Positions 43,915 to 52,017 of a stretch of 64,000 bases of DNA are shown piece after piece; within the stretch, counting starts at the first letter, position 1, and the number at the start of each line of letters is the position of its first letter. A program made the position numbers and the translations under genes. The notes beneath the pieces are model-generated. The model was given only the letters and a program-made list of their open reading frames with translations. It made no database searches and was not told the origin of the DNA. The stretch is from positions 372,001-436,000 of the forward strand of contig WKFI01000012.1 of assembly GCA_014872875.1 (NCBI GenBank), read 5' to 3'. Origin of the DNA: Paracoccaceae bacterium. GTDB lineage: Bacteria > Pseudomonadota > Alphaproteobacteria > Rhodobacterales > Rhodobacteraceae.

Positions 43915-45417
43915 TTACTCCTGCCCGGCCAGGATTTCACGCACCTTGGCGACCAGCTGGTCACGCGGCACTTCGAACTGGCTGGGGCGTTCTTTCCATT
44001 CTTCCAGCGTCGCACTTTGCGCGATCTGGGCGCCCAGAATAAGATCCTTGATCTGGATGACGCCTGCTTCTTTCTCGCTGCCGCCTTCGATCACCGCGAC
44101 GGGAGAGTTGCGCTTGTCCGCATATTTCAGCTGGTTCCCGAAATTCTTGGGGTTGCCCAGATAAACCTCGGCGCGGATGCCCGCATTGCGCAGCTCGGAC
44201 ACAATCGCCTGATAATCCGCCATCCGGTCACGATCCATCACGGTCACCACCACCGGCCCCTTGGGCTGGGCGCTGATCCGACCCTTTTCGCGCAAGGCCG
44301 CCAACAGGCGGTCCACGCCGATCGAGACACCGGTTGCGGGCACTTCCTGCCCGGTGAAGCGTTTGACCAAATCGTCATAACGTCCCCCGCCCGAGACCGA
44401 TCCGAACTGCCGCTTGCGGCCTTTGTCGTCCAGGATCTCGAAGGTCAGCTCTGCCTCGAACACCGGCCCGGTGTAATAGCCAAGGCCGCGCACGACCGAG
44501 GGGTCGATCTCGATCCGGTCCGAGCCATAGCCGCCAGCGGCCAGCAATTCCCCGATCTGTTCCAGCTCGGCCACACCCTTGGCACCCATATCGCTGTTGC
44601 CGATGGCCGCGCGCAGGTTGGCGATAGTGCCTGCCGCGTCGGCAGCTTTCGAGGTCAGGAAGGCCAGCACCGGAGCAGCCTGATCTTCGCTCAGACCAAC
44701 GCCGTCAATGAACGCGCCCGATGCGTCGAGCCGCCCCTTGGTCAGCAGTTCGCGCACTCCCTGCTCGCCCACCTTGTCGAACTTGTCGATGGTGCGCAGC
44801 ACGTTGTCGCGGGCCGCTTGATCATCGCCCAGCCCCATGACCTCCAATACGCCGTTCAGAACCTTGCGGTTGTTCACGCGCACCAGATAGTCGCCGCGCG
44901 GGATGCCCACGGTTTCCAGCGTATCGGACAGCATCGCGCAGATTTCCGCATCTGCGGCCATCGAGGCGGTACCGACCGTATCCGCATCGCATTGATAAAA
45001 CTGGCGGTACCGCCCCGGCCCCGGCTTTTCATTGCGCCAGACCGGCCCCATCGCAAAACGGCGATAAGGCGTCGGCAGATCATTGCGGTGCTGGGCATAG
45101 ACCCGCGCCAGCGGCGCTGTCAGGTCATAGCGCAGCGCCATCCAGTCACCCCCCGAACCACTTTTACCGGCGTTCTCGTCAAACTCCTGCCAGGCGAACA
45201 CGCCCTCGTTCGGCCGATCGACGTCGGGCAGAAACTTGCCCAGCGCCTCGACCGTTTCCACGGCCGAACTTTCCAGCGCCTCGAATCCGTAATGATGGTA
45301 GACGCCCGCAATCGCACGCAGCATTTCGGTGCGCTGGGTCACTTCGGCGCCGAAATAGTCACGGAAGCCCTTGGGCGTTTCAGCCTTGGGGCGGGGGGTC
45401 TTCTTGGGTTTGGCCAT
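43915..45417 (-). CDS. hisS: histidyl-tRNA synthetase
   Basis: 500 residues, class II synthetase charging tRNA-His. Motif 1 region [17 protein letters not shown]; motif 2 [29 protein letters not shown]; HisA region [16 protein letters not shown]; motif 3 [16 protein letters not shown]; then an anticodon-binding domain ([34 protein letters not shown]). About 75 residues longer than the E. coli enzyme, with an extra segment in the middle (about 185-260), as in many alphaproteobacteria. First gene of the hisSZG operon. The lysine- and proline-rich start ([13 protein letters not shown]) is typical. Confidence 0.96.
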   Translation of the reverse strand: MAKPKKTPRPKAETPKGFRDYFGAEVTQRTEMLRAIAGVYHHYGFEALESSAVETVEALGKFLPDVDRPNEGVFAWQEFDENAGKSGSGGDWMALRYDLTAPLARVYAQHRNDLPTPYRRFAMGPVWRNEKPGPGRYRQFYQCDADTVGTASMAADAEICAMLSDTLETVGIPRGDYLVRVNNRKVLNGVLEVMGLGDDQAARDNVLRTIDKFDKVGEQGVRELLTKGRLDASGAFIDGVGLSEDQAAPVLAFLTSKAADAAGTIANLRAAIGNSDMGAKGVAELEQIGELLAAGGYGSDRIEIDPSVVRGLGYYTGPVFEAELTFEILDDKGRKRQFGSVSGGGRYDDLVKRFTGQEVPATGVSIGVDRLLAALREKGRISAQPKGPVVVTVMDRDRMADYQAIVSELRNAGIRAEVYLGNPKNFGNQLKYADKRNSPVAVIEGGSEKEAGVIQIKDLILGAQIAQSATLEEWKERPSQFEVPRDQLVAKVREILAGQE

Positions 45418-45525
45418 CTCGGCCTCCTCGCATCACGTCGGGTTCATTCTTGCCGCGGGGTCTAGCCGATGCATGTGACAACGGCAAGGCAGAGCACCCC
45501 GCCAGCGCCCCAAAGCCGCGCCCCG

Positions 45526-45590
45526 GCTTCATATGGCTGAAAATATCCCCGCCGGAGGCCTGCGGTTTTTCACAGAAAAACCGCATCCCG
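45526..45590. repeat. GC/AT mixed palindromic element with a perfect hairpin
   Basis: TGCGGTTTTT / AAAAACCGCA arms at 45561-45585, flanked by GCCGGAGGCC and by AATATCCCCGCC. The GGCGGGGATATTTTCAGCCATATGAAG unit (minus strand) belongs to the same family as the repeat at 17037. It probably terminates the crotonase gene upstream of hisS. Confidence 0.65.
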
Positions 45591-45606
45591 GCACAACATC
45601 CAAACC

Positions 45607-46410
45607 CTATATGTCGCCAAAATCTCCGGACCGCCCCTTGCCACCGGCAAACCGCGCCGCACCGGCGCGACCTTCAGCGGCAAAGGCCCGTGCGGACCGC
45701 CATTCCCGCCGCAGTGCCGCCGCCAGATCAGCGGGATTTATGCGCGCCGACAGGTGATCGGCCAACATACAGGCCTGTGGAAAGCGGGTGAGGTCGCGGG
45801 CCAATGCGGTCGCCACCGCCAAAGCCTCGCCCGCAGGACAGGTGCGATCGGCAAACCCCATCACCTGCGCCTCTTCCGCCTCGACCGGGCGCCCTGTCAG
45901 GATCAGGTCATTGGCCCGCCCCTGCCCCAGAATGCGCGGCAGCCGCACTGTGCCCCCGTCGATCAGCGGCACTCCCCAACGACGGCAGAACACACCGGTC
46001 ACGGCCCCCTCTGCCATCACCCGCATGTCGCACCAGGCGGCCAATTCCATGCCGCCCGCCACTGCAGGCCCTTCGATCGCGGCTATGACCGGTTTCGTCA
46101 GCATCAGCCGCGACGGCCCCATGGGGCCGGGCAATGGCGCGGACATCGGATCTGACCAATCCTCGGGAATATCCAAGCCGCTGATCCATGCATCGGCTGC
46201 GCCGGAGCCCGCGGATTTCAGATCGAATCCTGCACAGAAATACCCACCCTCGCCCGTCAGAATCGCCACTCGGGCGGCCTCATCTGCTTCGAACGCCAGA
46301 AACGCGTCAAACAATAACTGCGCTGTCGCCGGATCAACGCAGTTACGCACTTCGGGCCGTTTAATCGTGATCGTCGTGATCCCGTCCTGGGTTGTGCTGG
46401 TGACTGTCAT
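45607..46410 (-). CDS. enoyl-CoA hydratase/isomerase (crotonase) family protein
   Basis: 267 residues from the ATG at 46410, preceded by CCGGGAGGAACC. Crotonase fold: oxyanion-hole segments GGYFCAGFDLKSA and IEGPAVAGGMELAAWCDMRVM, then GVPLIDGGTVRLPRILGQGRANDLILTG. In place of the first catalytic Glu of hydratases the region reads GVPLIDGG, so it may be an isomerase, dehydratase or non-hydratase member. Substrate unknown. Upstream gene slyX diverges. Confidence 0.88.
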   Translation of the reverse strand: MTVTSTTQDGITTITIKRPEVRNCVDPATAQLLFDAFLAFEADEAARVAILTGEGGYFCAGFDLKSAGSGAADAWISGLDIPEDWSDPMSAPLPGPMGPSRLMLTKPVIAAIEGPAVAGGMELAAWCDMRVMAEGAVTGVFCRRWGVPLIDGGTVRLPRILGQGRANDLILTGRPVEAEEAQVMGFADRTCPAGEALAVATALARDLTRFPQACMLADHLSARINPADLAAALRREWRSARAFAAEGRAGAARFAGGKGRSGDFGDI

Positions 46411-46502
46411 GGCGGTTCCTCCCGGGGCCAGCGTGACCCGCCCCCCATGGACCGGCAAGCCAATTGCGCCTATGACGTTGCGACCAAGGTTGAGAGGCCC
46501 CA

Positions 46503-46697
46503 ATGCAGCACCTGGAAGAAAAACTCGCCCACCTGATCCGTACCGTTGATGAGCTCAACGAGGTGGTCACCCGCCAGCAATCCGAGATCGACCGGCTGAC
46601 TTACCGGGTCCAGATGCTGATGGAGCAAGAAGCCCGCCGCCAGCAGGAAGGCACAGGCGGCGTGGTAATTGGCGACGAGCGCCCGCCGCATTATTGA
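46503..46697 (+). CDS. slyX: SlyX family protein
   Basis: 64 residues, a single coiled coil (EEKLAHLIRTVDELNEVVTRQQSEIDRLTYRVQML) ending in the family hallmark RPPHY. Function unknown; named in Enterobacteria where it lies near slyD. Divergent from the crotonase gene and convergent with dnaE. Reading frame is clearly real because of the heptad pattern and the C-terminal motif. Confidence 0.92.
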   Translation: MQHLEEKLAHLIRTVDELNEVVTRQQSEIDRLTYRVQMLMEQEARRQQEGTGGVVIGDERPPHY

Positions 46698-46704
46698 TCG
46701 CAAA

Positions 46705-46751
46705 GACGCCTGCAAGGGCGGATGAGCCGCTCTTCCGCCCGCAGGGGCGTC
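46705..46751. terminator. hairpin between slyX and dnaE
   Basis: Long imperfect stem GACGCCTGC...GGGCGGA against TCCGCCC...GGGGCGTC, in a convergent gap, so it may terminate both genes. Confidence 0.55.
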
Positions 46752-46755
46752 GCAG

Positions 46756-49700
46756 CTAGACCTCTTCGACGTCCAGAACCCCTTCCAGCGATTTGATCGC
46801 GCCCTTGATCTGCGGGTTCACCGGAAACATCTGCCCCAACTCCATCTCCACATCGCCCGGCAGGCCCGGATCCTGCAGCAGCAGATACACCTCGCCACGG
46901 GTTGTCCGCGGGGCGGCCTGTGCGGCCTCTTCCAATACATGCGCGACGGTCGGGATGGCTTCCATGCCCGACACATAGACCTTGAGGTTTGACGCTCCCG
47001 CCTCGGCCGTCACGGTGTCCACTGGCGCAACCGACCGGCCCAACAGTTTCAGCTGGTCGCTTTCCATCGTGGCCTCGGCCGTCACCACGACCTTGGCGCC
47101 GGTGTCCAGATATTCCCGGCATTTCTCCAACGCCTCCGAGAACAACGTGACCTCGTAAGCTCCGGTATTGTCACTGAGCTGGGCAAAGGCAAACCGGTTG
47201 CCGCGGGCCGATTTGCGCTCCTGCCGTCCGGCCACGACCCCGGCCATCTTGGCAAGGAACGGCCCGCGCTCGGCCTTGGCCGTGACCTCATCCAAGGTCA
47301 TCACGCCCTTGCGTTTCAACGCGCCCATATAGTCGTCCAACGGGTGGCCGGACAGGTAGAACCCGATGGCACGGAATTCTTCGCCCAACCGTTCGGCAGG
47401 CAACCAATCGGGCGTCGGCGCGAGGCGCGGTTCGGGCAAATCATCGCCTGCCTCGCCAAACAGAGACACCTGGTTCGAGTTCTTCTGTTCAAAGATCGCC
47501 GCCGAATAGCCAACCAACGCATCCAGGCTTTCGAACACCCGCCGCCGGTTCGGGTCCAACTGATCAAAGGCCCCGGCCCGCGCCAGCATCTCCAACGGGC
47601 GTTTGCCGACCTTTTTCAGGTCCACCCGGCGGGCGAAATCGTAAAGCGTGACAAAAGGCCGGTCGTGGCCATCGTCGCGGCGCGCCTGCACGATCAGGTT
47701 CATCGCCTCAAGACCGACGTTCTTCAACGCGCCCAGCGCATAGACCAGTTCGCCATTCACCACGTTGAACGTCGCCAGCGATCGGTTCACACAGGGCGGC
47801 ACATATTTCAGGCCCAGCCCCTTCTTCACCTCTTCAAAATAAATCGCCAGCTTGTCGGTCAGGTGGATATCGCAATTCATGACCCCCGCCATGAATTCGA
47901 CCGGGTGGTTCGCCTTGAGCCAGCCGGTCTGGTAACTGACCACGGCATAGGCCGCTGCGTGCGATTTGTTGAAGCCATAGTTGGCGAATTTTTCCAGCAG
48001 GTCGAAGACTTCGCTGGCCTTCTTGGCGTCCACACCATTTTCACCCGCACCCTTTTCGAATTTCGGGCGTTCGGCGTCCATCGCCTCCTTGATCTTCTTA
48101 CCCATCGCCCGGCGCAACAGGTCGGCGCCACCCAGACTGTAACCCGCCATCACCTGGGCGATCTGCATCACTTGTTCCTGATAGACGATGATGCCCTGGG
48201 TTTCCTCAAGAATATGGTCGATCAGCGGGTGGACCGAGGTGATCTCTTTCAGCCCGTTCTTGACCTCGCAATACGTTGGGATGTTCTCCATCGGGCCGGG
48301 GCGGTACAGCGCCACCAGCGCCACGATGTCCTCGATACAGGTGGGCTTCATGCGCTTGAGCGCATCCATCATGCCGGTGGATTCCACCTGGAACACGGCG
48401 ACGGTTTTCGCAGCGGAGTAAAGCTTGTAGGTCGCCTCGTCATCCAACGGGATGGCGTTGATTTCGTTCACCGCACCTTCGGGCGGCTCATAAAGCTGCG
48501 TCCCATCCTCGGCCACGTGCAGATCCCGGCCCGACTGGCGGATCAGGTCCACTGCGTTCTGAATCACGGTCAGGGTCTTCAGACCCAGAAAGTCAAACTT
48601 GACCAGCCCGGCCTGTTCTACCCATTTCATGTTGAACTGGGTCGCGGGCATGTCCGATTTCGGATCCTGATACAGCGGCACCAGCGCATCCAGCGGCCGG
48701 TCGCCGATCACCACCCCCGCCGCGTGGGTCGAGGCATTCCTGAGCAGCCCCTCGACCTGCTGGCCATAAGTCAGCAGCCTGTCCACGACCTCTTCGTTCC
48801 GGGCCTCTTCCCGCAGGCGCGGTTCGTCCTGCAGGGCCTTTTCGATGCTGACGGGCTTGACGCCTTCGACCGGGATCATCTTGGACAGGCGGTCCACCTG
48901 ACCATAGGGCATCTGCAAAACCCGCCCGATGTCGCGCACAGCCGCCTTGGACAAGAGCGCACCAAAGGTGATGATCTGCCCCACCTTGTCGCGGCCATAT
49001 TTCTGCTGCACGTATTTGATCACCTCCTCGCGGCGATCCATGCAAAAGTCGATATCAAAGTCCGGCATCGACACCCGTTCCGGATTCAGAAAGCGTTCGA
49101 ACAGCAGCGAATAGCGCAGCGGATCAAGGTCGGTGATGGTCAGTGCATAGGCCACCAGCGAGCCCGCACCCGAACCCCGCCCCGGCCCCACCGGAATATC
49201 ATGATCCTTGGCCCATTGGATAAAGTCCGCAACGATCAGGAAGTAACCGGGGAAGCCCATCCCCTCGATAATACCCAACTCAAAGTCGAGCCGCTCCTGA
49301 TACTCCTCGACGCTCACCGCGTGTGGGATCACAGCCAGGCGCTTCTGCAGACCTTCATTGGCGATGCGACGCAGTTCCGCGACCTCGTCATCGGCGAATT
49401 TCGGCAGGATCGGGTCGCGGCGGTAGGCCATGAAGGCACAGCGCTTGGCGATTTCGACCGTGTTCTCGACCGCTTCGGGCAGATCAGCGAACAGGGTCAC
49501 CATTTCCTGCTGCGATTTGAAGAAATGCTGCGGGGTCAAGCGCCGCCGCCCCTCCTGCTGGTCTACATAGGCGCCTTCGGAAATACAGATCAGCGCGTCA
49601 TGCGCCTCGTACATCTTTTCCGCTGGAAAATAGACGTCATTGGTCGCGACCAGCGGCAGGTTCATGGCATAAGCCATCTCCACGTGGCCCCGTTCGGTCA

Positions 49701-50268
49701 GTCGCTCCGCTTCGGGCTGGCCGCCCTCACCCGGATGGCGTTGCAGTTCGACATAGAGCCGATCCGGGAACATCGCCTTGAGCCGCTGCATCAGATCTTC
49801 GGCCACAGGACGCTGGCCCTGTTGCAGCAGCATCCCCACCGGCCCCTCTGGCCCACCAGACAGACAGATCAACCCGTCAGAACATTCTTCCAACTCCTCC
49901 AGAGTGACCTGAGGCAACTCCCCGCCTTTGTCCACATAAAGACATGAGGACAGCTTCATCAGGTTTTCATATCCGGCCTCGTTCTGCGCAAGCAGCACCA
50001 GTGGCGCAGGCAGTTTCGGCTTGCCGCCCGGCTCGGTCTTCTGAAAGGTCACATCGACCTGACATCCCAGAATGGGCTGAATGCCTGCACCACTCAGAGT
50101 CACGGAAAACTCCAGCGCCGAGAACATGTTGTTCGTATCGGTCACCGCAATAGCGGGCATCTCGGCCTTTTTGCACAGATCCGGCAGCTTTTTCAGACGC
50201 AGCGCGCCTTCCAGAAGCGAATATTCGGTATGGGTGCGAAGGTGGATGAATCGGGGATCACTGCTCAT
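46756..50268 (-). CDS. dnaE: DNA polymerase III alpha subunit
   Basis: 1170 residues, the replicative polymerase (DnaE1). N-terminal PHP domain (FIHLRTHTEYSLLEGAL, then LVATNDVYF); palm with the catalytic aspartates MPDFDIDFCMDRREEVIKY and the earlier GPGRGSGAGSLVAYAL; fingers TQFNMKWVEQAGLVKFDFLGLKTLTVI; C-terminal OB fold (AGVVAGRQERKSARGNRFAFAQLSDNTG). Length matches the family. Monocistronic and divergent from xdhA. Confidence 0.98.
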   Translation of the reverse strand: MSSDPRFIHLRTHTEYSLLEGALRLKKLPDLCKKAEMPAIAVTDTNNMFSALEFSVTLSGAGIQPILGCQVDVTFQKTEPGGKPKLPAPLVLLAQNEAGYENLMKLSSCLYVDKGGELPQVTLEELEECSDGLICLSGGPEGPVGMLLQQGQRPVAEDLMQRLKAMFPDRLYVELQRHPGEGGQPEAERLTERGHVEMAYAMNLPLVATNDVYFPAEKMYEAHDALICISEGAYVDQQEGRRRLTPQHFFKSQQEMVTLFADLPEAVENTVEIAKRCAFMAYRRDPILPKFADDEVAELRRIANEGLQKRLAVIPHAVSVEEYQERLDFELGIIEGMGFPGYFLIVADFIQWAKDHDIPVGPGRGSGAGSLVAYALTITDLDPLRYSLLFERFLNPERVSMPDFDIDFCMDRREEVIKYVQQKYGRDKVGQIITFGALLSKAAVRDIGRVLQMPYGQVDRLSKMIPVEGVKPVSIEKALQDEPRLREEARNEEVVDRLLTYGQQVEGLLRNASTHAAGVVIGDRPLDALVPLYQDPKSDMPATQFNMKWVEQAGLVKFDFLGLKTLTVIQNAVDLIRQSGRDLHVAEDGTQLYEPPEGAVNEINAIPLDDEATYKLYSAAKTVAVFQVESTGMMDALKRMKPTCIEDIVALVALYRPGPMENIPTYCEVKNGLKEITSVHPLIDHILEETQGIIVYQEQVMQIAQVMAGYSLGGADLLRRAMGKKIKEAMDAERPKFEKGAGENGVDAKKASEVFDLLEKFANYGFNKSHAAAYAVVSYQTGWLKANHPVEFMAGVMNCDIHLTDKLAIYFEEVKKGLGLKYVPPCVNRSLATFNVVNGELVYALGALKNVGLEAMNLIVQARRDDGHDRPFVTLYDFARRVDLKKVGKRPLEMLARAGAFDQLDPNRRRVFESLDALVGYSAAIFEQKNSNQVSLFGEAGDDLPEPRLAPTPDWLPAERLGEEFRAIGFYLSGHPLDDYMGALKRKGVMTLDEVTAKAERGPFLAKMAGVVAGRQERKSARGNRFAFAQLSDNTGAYEVTLFSEALEKCREYLDTGAKVVVTAEATMESDQLKLLGRSVAPVDTVTAEAGASNLKVYVSGMEAIPTVAHVLEEAAQAAPRTTRGEVYLLLQDPGLPGDVEMELGQMFPVNPQIKGAIKSLEGVLDVEEV

Positions 50269-50610
50269 GGCCGTAATCTAGCCTGACCAGCGGGGGGCGC
50301 GAAAGTGGATCTTGGGCGGCGTTTCTGCACAAAAATGCGTCGCCATTATATTGATTAATTTGAAAGTGCTTCACGACACCACTTGACCCAAATCAATTCA
50401 AGCCCTTGCTGTACTTATAAAAATCAACCCTGGCATAAGGTCTCTTTCGCAATATTTTTCCTATATTTCTGCGCTGCAGAACGACTTTTCCTTGCCAGAG
50501 CCACCACCCGCTTTCTAGGCTTTGATACAGATAAAGCCCGCTCACCCTTTTACGTCGCATCGAAGGGGGGCAAGCCAAGGGTCAACGGGGTAAGGCGACG
50601 GGTTTTTCAC
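50269..50610. promoter_or_regulatory. divergent promoter region dnaE/xdhA
   Basis: 342 AT-rich bases. Short AT runs (ATATTGATTAATTTG, TACTTATAAAAATC, CAATATTTTTCC) fit promoters for both genes. I could not assign boxes with confidence, and I see no gene here. Confidence 0.5.
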
Positions 50611-52017
50611 ATGACGATCACCTTTCTTCTGAACGGAGAGAGAGTGGAGCTGGAGGACGTGTCGCCGACAGCAACGCTGCTGGACTGGCTGCGCGAGGAT
50701 CGCGGTCTGACCGGCACCAAGGAAGGCTGCAACGAAGGAGACTGTGGCGCCTGTACAGTCATGGTTACAGATCCGGACGGGGCAAAGGCTCTGAATGCCT
50801 GTATCCTTTTCCTGCCACAGCTGCATGGCAAGGCGGTGCGCACGATCGAAGGCGCAGCCGGACCAAAGGGCGAGCTGCATCCCGCGCAACAGGCGATGAT
50901 CGACCTGCACGGCAGCCAGTGCGGCTTTTGCACGCCCGGCTTTGTCATGTCCATGGTCGCCAGCCACGCAAACGGCGCCACCGATCACGATACGCAACTT
51001 GCTGGCAATCTCTGTCGCTGTACCGGCTACGCCCCGATCATCCGCGCGGCACAAGCCACCGAAAAGGTCGCCGTGCCGACATGGGTGCAAGAAGACCGCT
51101 CCTTCATCCTGCCCGAAAAACTCCGGGGGGAGGCTGAAAGCCGGGGGGTAGAGCCCCCTGCCAACGTACAGATCCCTCAAACCGCCGATGAACTGGCAGA
51201 GACTTACGCCAGGCACCCCGACGCCACGCTGGTGGCGGGTGCGACCGATGTGGGTCTCTGGGTCACCAAACAGCTGCGCGATCTCGATCCGGTGATATTC
51301 CTCGCAGGTTGCGACGATCTGAAAACCATCGACGTCACCGACAGCGAAATTCGCCTTGGCGCAATGGCCCACATGAATGCGGTGCGTCAGGTGATTGAAC
51401 CCCTGCATCCTTCCTACGGCGAGATGATCCGCCGCTACGCCAGCGTGCAGGTGCGCAACGCGGCGACCATCGGGGGCAATATCGCCAACGGGTCTCCCAT
51501 CGGCGATAACCCTCCCGCACTCATAGCCTTGGATGCGACCCTGCATCTGCGCCACGGCGATACCCGTCGGTCCATGCCGATCGAGGACTTCTTTGTTGAT
51601 TACGGCAAGCAAGACCGCGCACCGGGAGAGTTCGTGGACCAGATCACCATCCCGCGCCAAGAGGACAATCTGAAGGTCTACAAGCTTTCGAAGCGGTTTG
51701 ATCAAGACATCTCTGCCGTATTGGGTGCCTTCAACATCACGGTGAAAAACGGCACCGTCACCGCGGCCCGCATTGCATTCGGAGGCATGGCCGCAATCCC
51801 GAAGCGGGCAACCCATGTGGAAAGCGCCCTGATCGGCCAACCCTGGAGCGAGACATCCATCAACGCGGCCATGACCGCCTTCGATCAGGATTTCACCCCA
51901 CTCACGGACATGCGCGCCTCGGCAGAATACCGGCTGGAAACCGCGCGAAATCTGCTGATGCGATATTTCATCGAACACAGCGGAGATACCGCGTCGGTTC
52001 TGGAGGTGTCGTCATGA
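50611..52017 (+). CDS. xdhA: xanthine dehydrogenase small (FeS/FAD) subunit
   Basis: 468 residues from the ATG at 50611. Oxidises hypoxanthine and xanthine to urate together with XdhB. The N-terminal 2Fe-2S clusters are complete: GCNEGDCGACTV, QCGFCTPGF and LCRCTGY. The FAD domain has ATLVAGATDVGLWVTKQ and RNAATIGGNIANGSPIGDNPPALIALDA, followed by the C-terminal flavoprotein domain. Codons for LRGEAESRGVEPPAN (51121-51165) coincide with a GC-rich palindromic element inserted in frame in the linker between the FeS and FAD domains. Stop overlaps xdhB. Confidence 0.95.
   Translation: MTITFLLNGERVELEDVSPTATLLDWLREDRGLTGTKEGCNEGDCGACTVMVTDPDGAKALNACILFLPQLHGKAVRTIEGAAGPKGELHPAQQAMIDLHGSQCGFCTPGFVMSMVASHANGATDHDTQLAGNLCRCTGYAPIIRAAQATEKVAVPTWVQEDRSFILPEKLRGEAESRGVEPPANVQIPQTADELAETYARHPDATLVAGATDVGLWVTKQLRDLDPVIFLAGCDDLKTIDVTDSEIRLGAMAHMNAVRQVIEPLHPSYGEMIRRYASVQVRNAATIGGNIANGSPIGDNPPALIALDATLHLRHGDTRRSMPIEDFFVDYGKQDRAPGEFVDQITIPRQEDNLKVYKLSKRFDQDISAVLGAFNITVKNGTVTAARIAFGGMAAIPKRATHVESALIGQPWSETSINAAMTAFDQDFTPLTDMRASAEYRLETARNLLMRYFIEHSGDTASVLEVSS
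51121..51163. repeat. REP-like element within the xdhA coding region
   Basis: The segment CTCCGGGGGGAGGCTGAAAG followed by CCGGGGGGTAGAGCCCCCTG matches the reverse complement of the intergenic repeat at 17037-17076 with few mismatches and one gap. It is in frame, adding 14-15 codons to the inter-domain linker of XdhA. Confidence 0.7.

Noticed and set aside
43411-45465. 684-codon open frame opposite hisZ/hisS
   Set aside because: Antisense of two certain genes; His-, Gln- and Arg-rich composition is typical of a shadow frame.
47344-49947. 867-codon open frame on the plus strand opposite dnaE
   Set aside because: It is the antisense shadow of dnaE in GC-rich DNA, with no family motif, no ribosome site and no start context.
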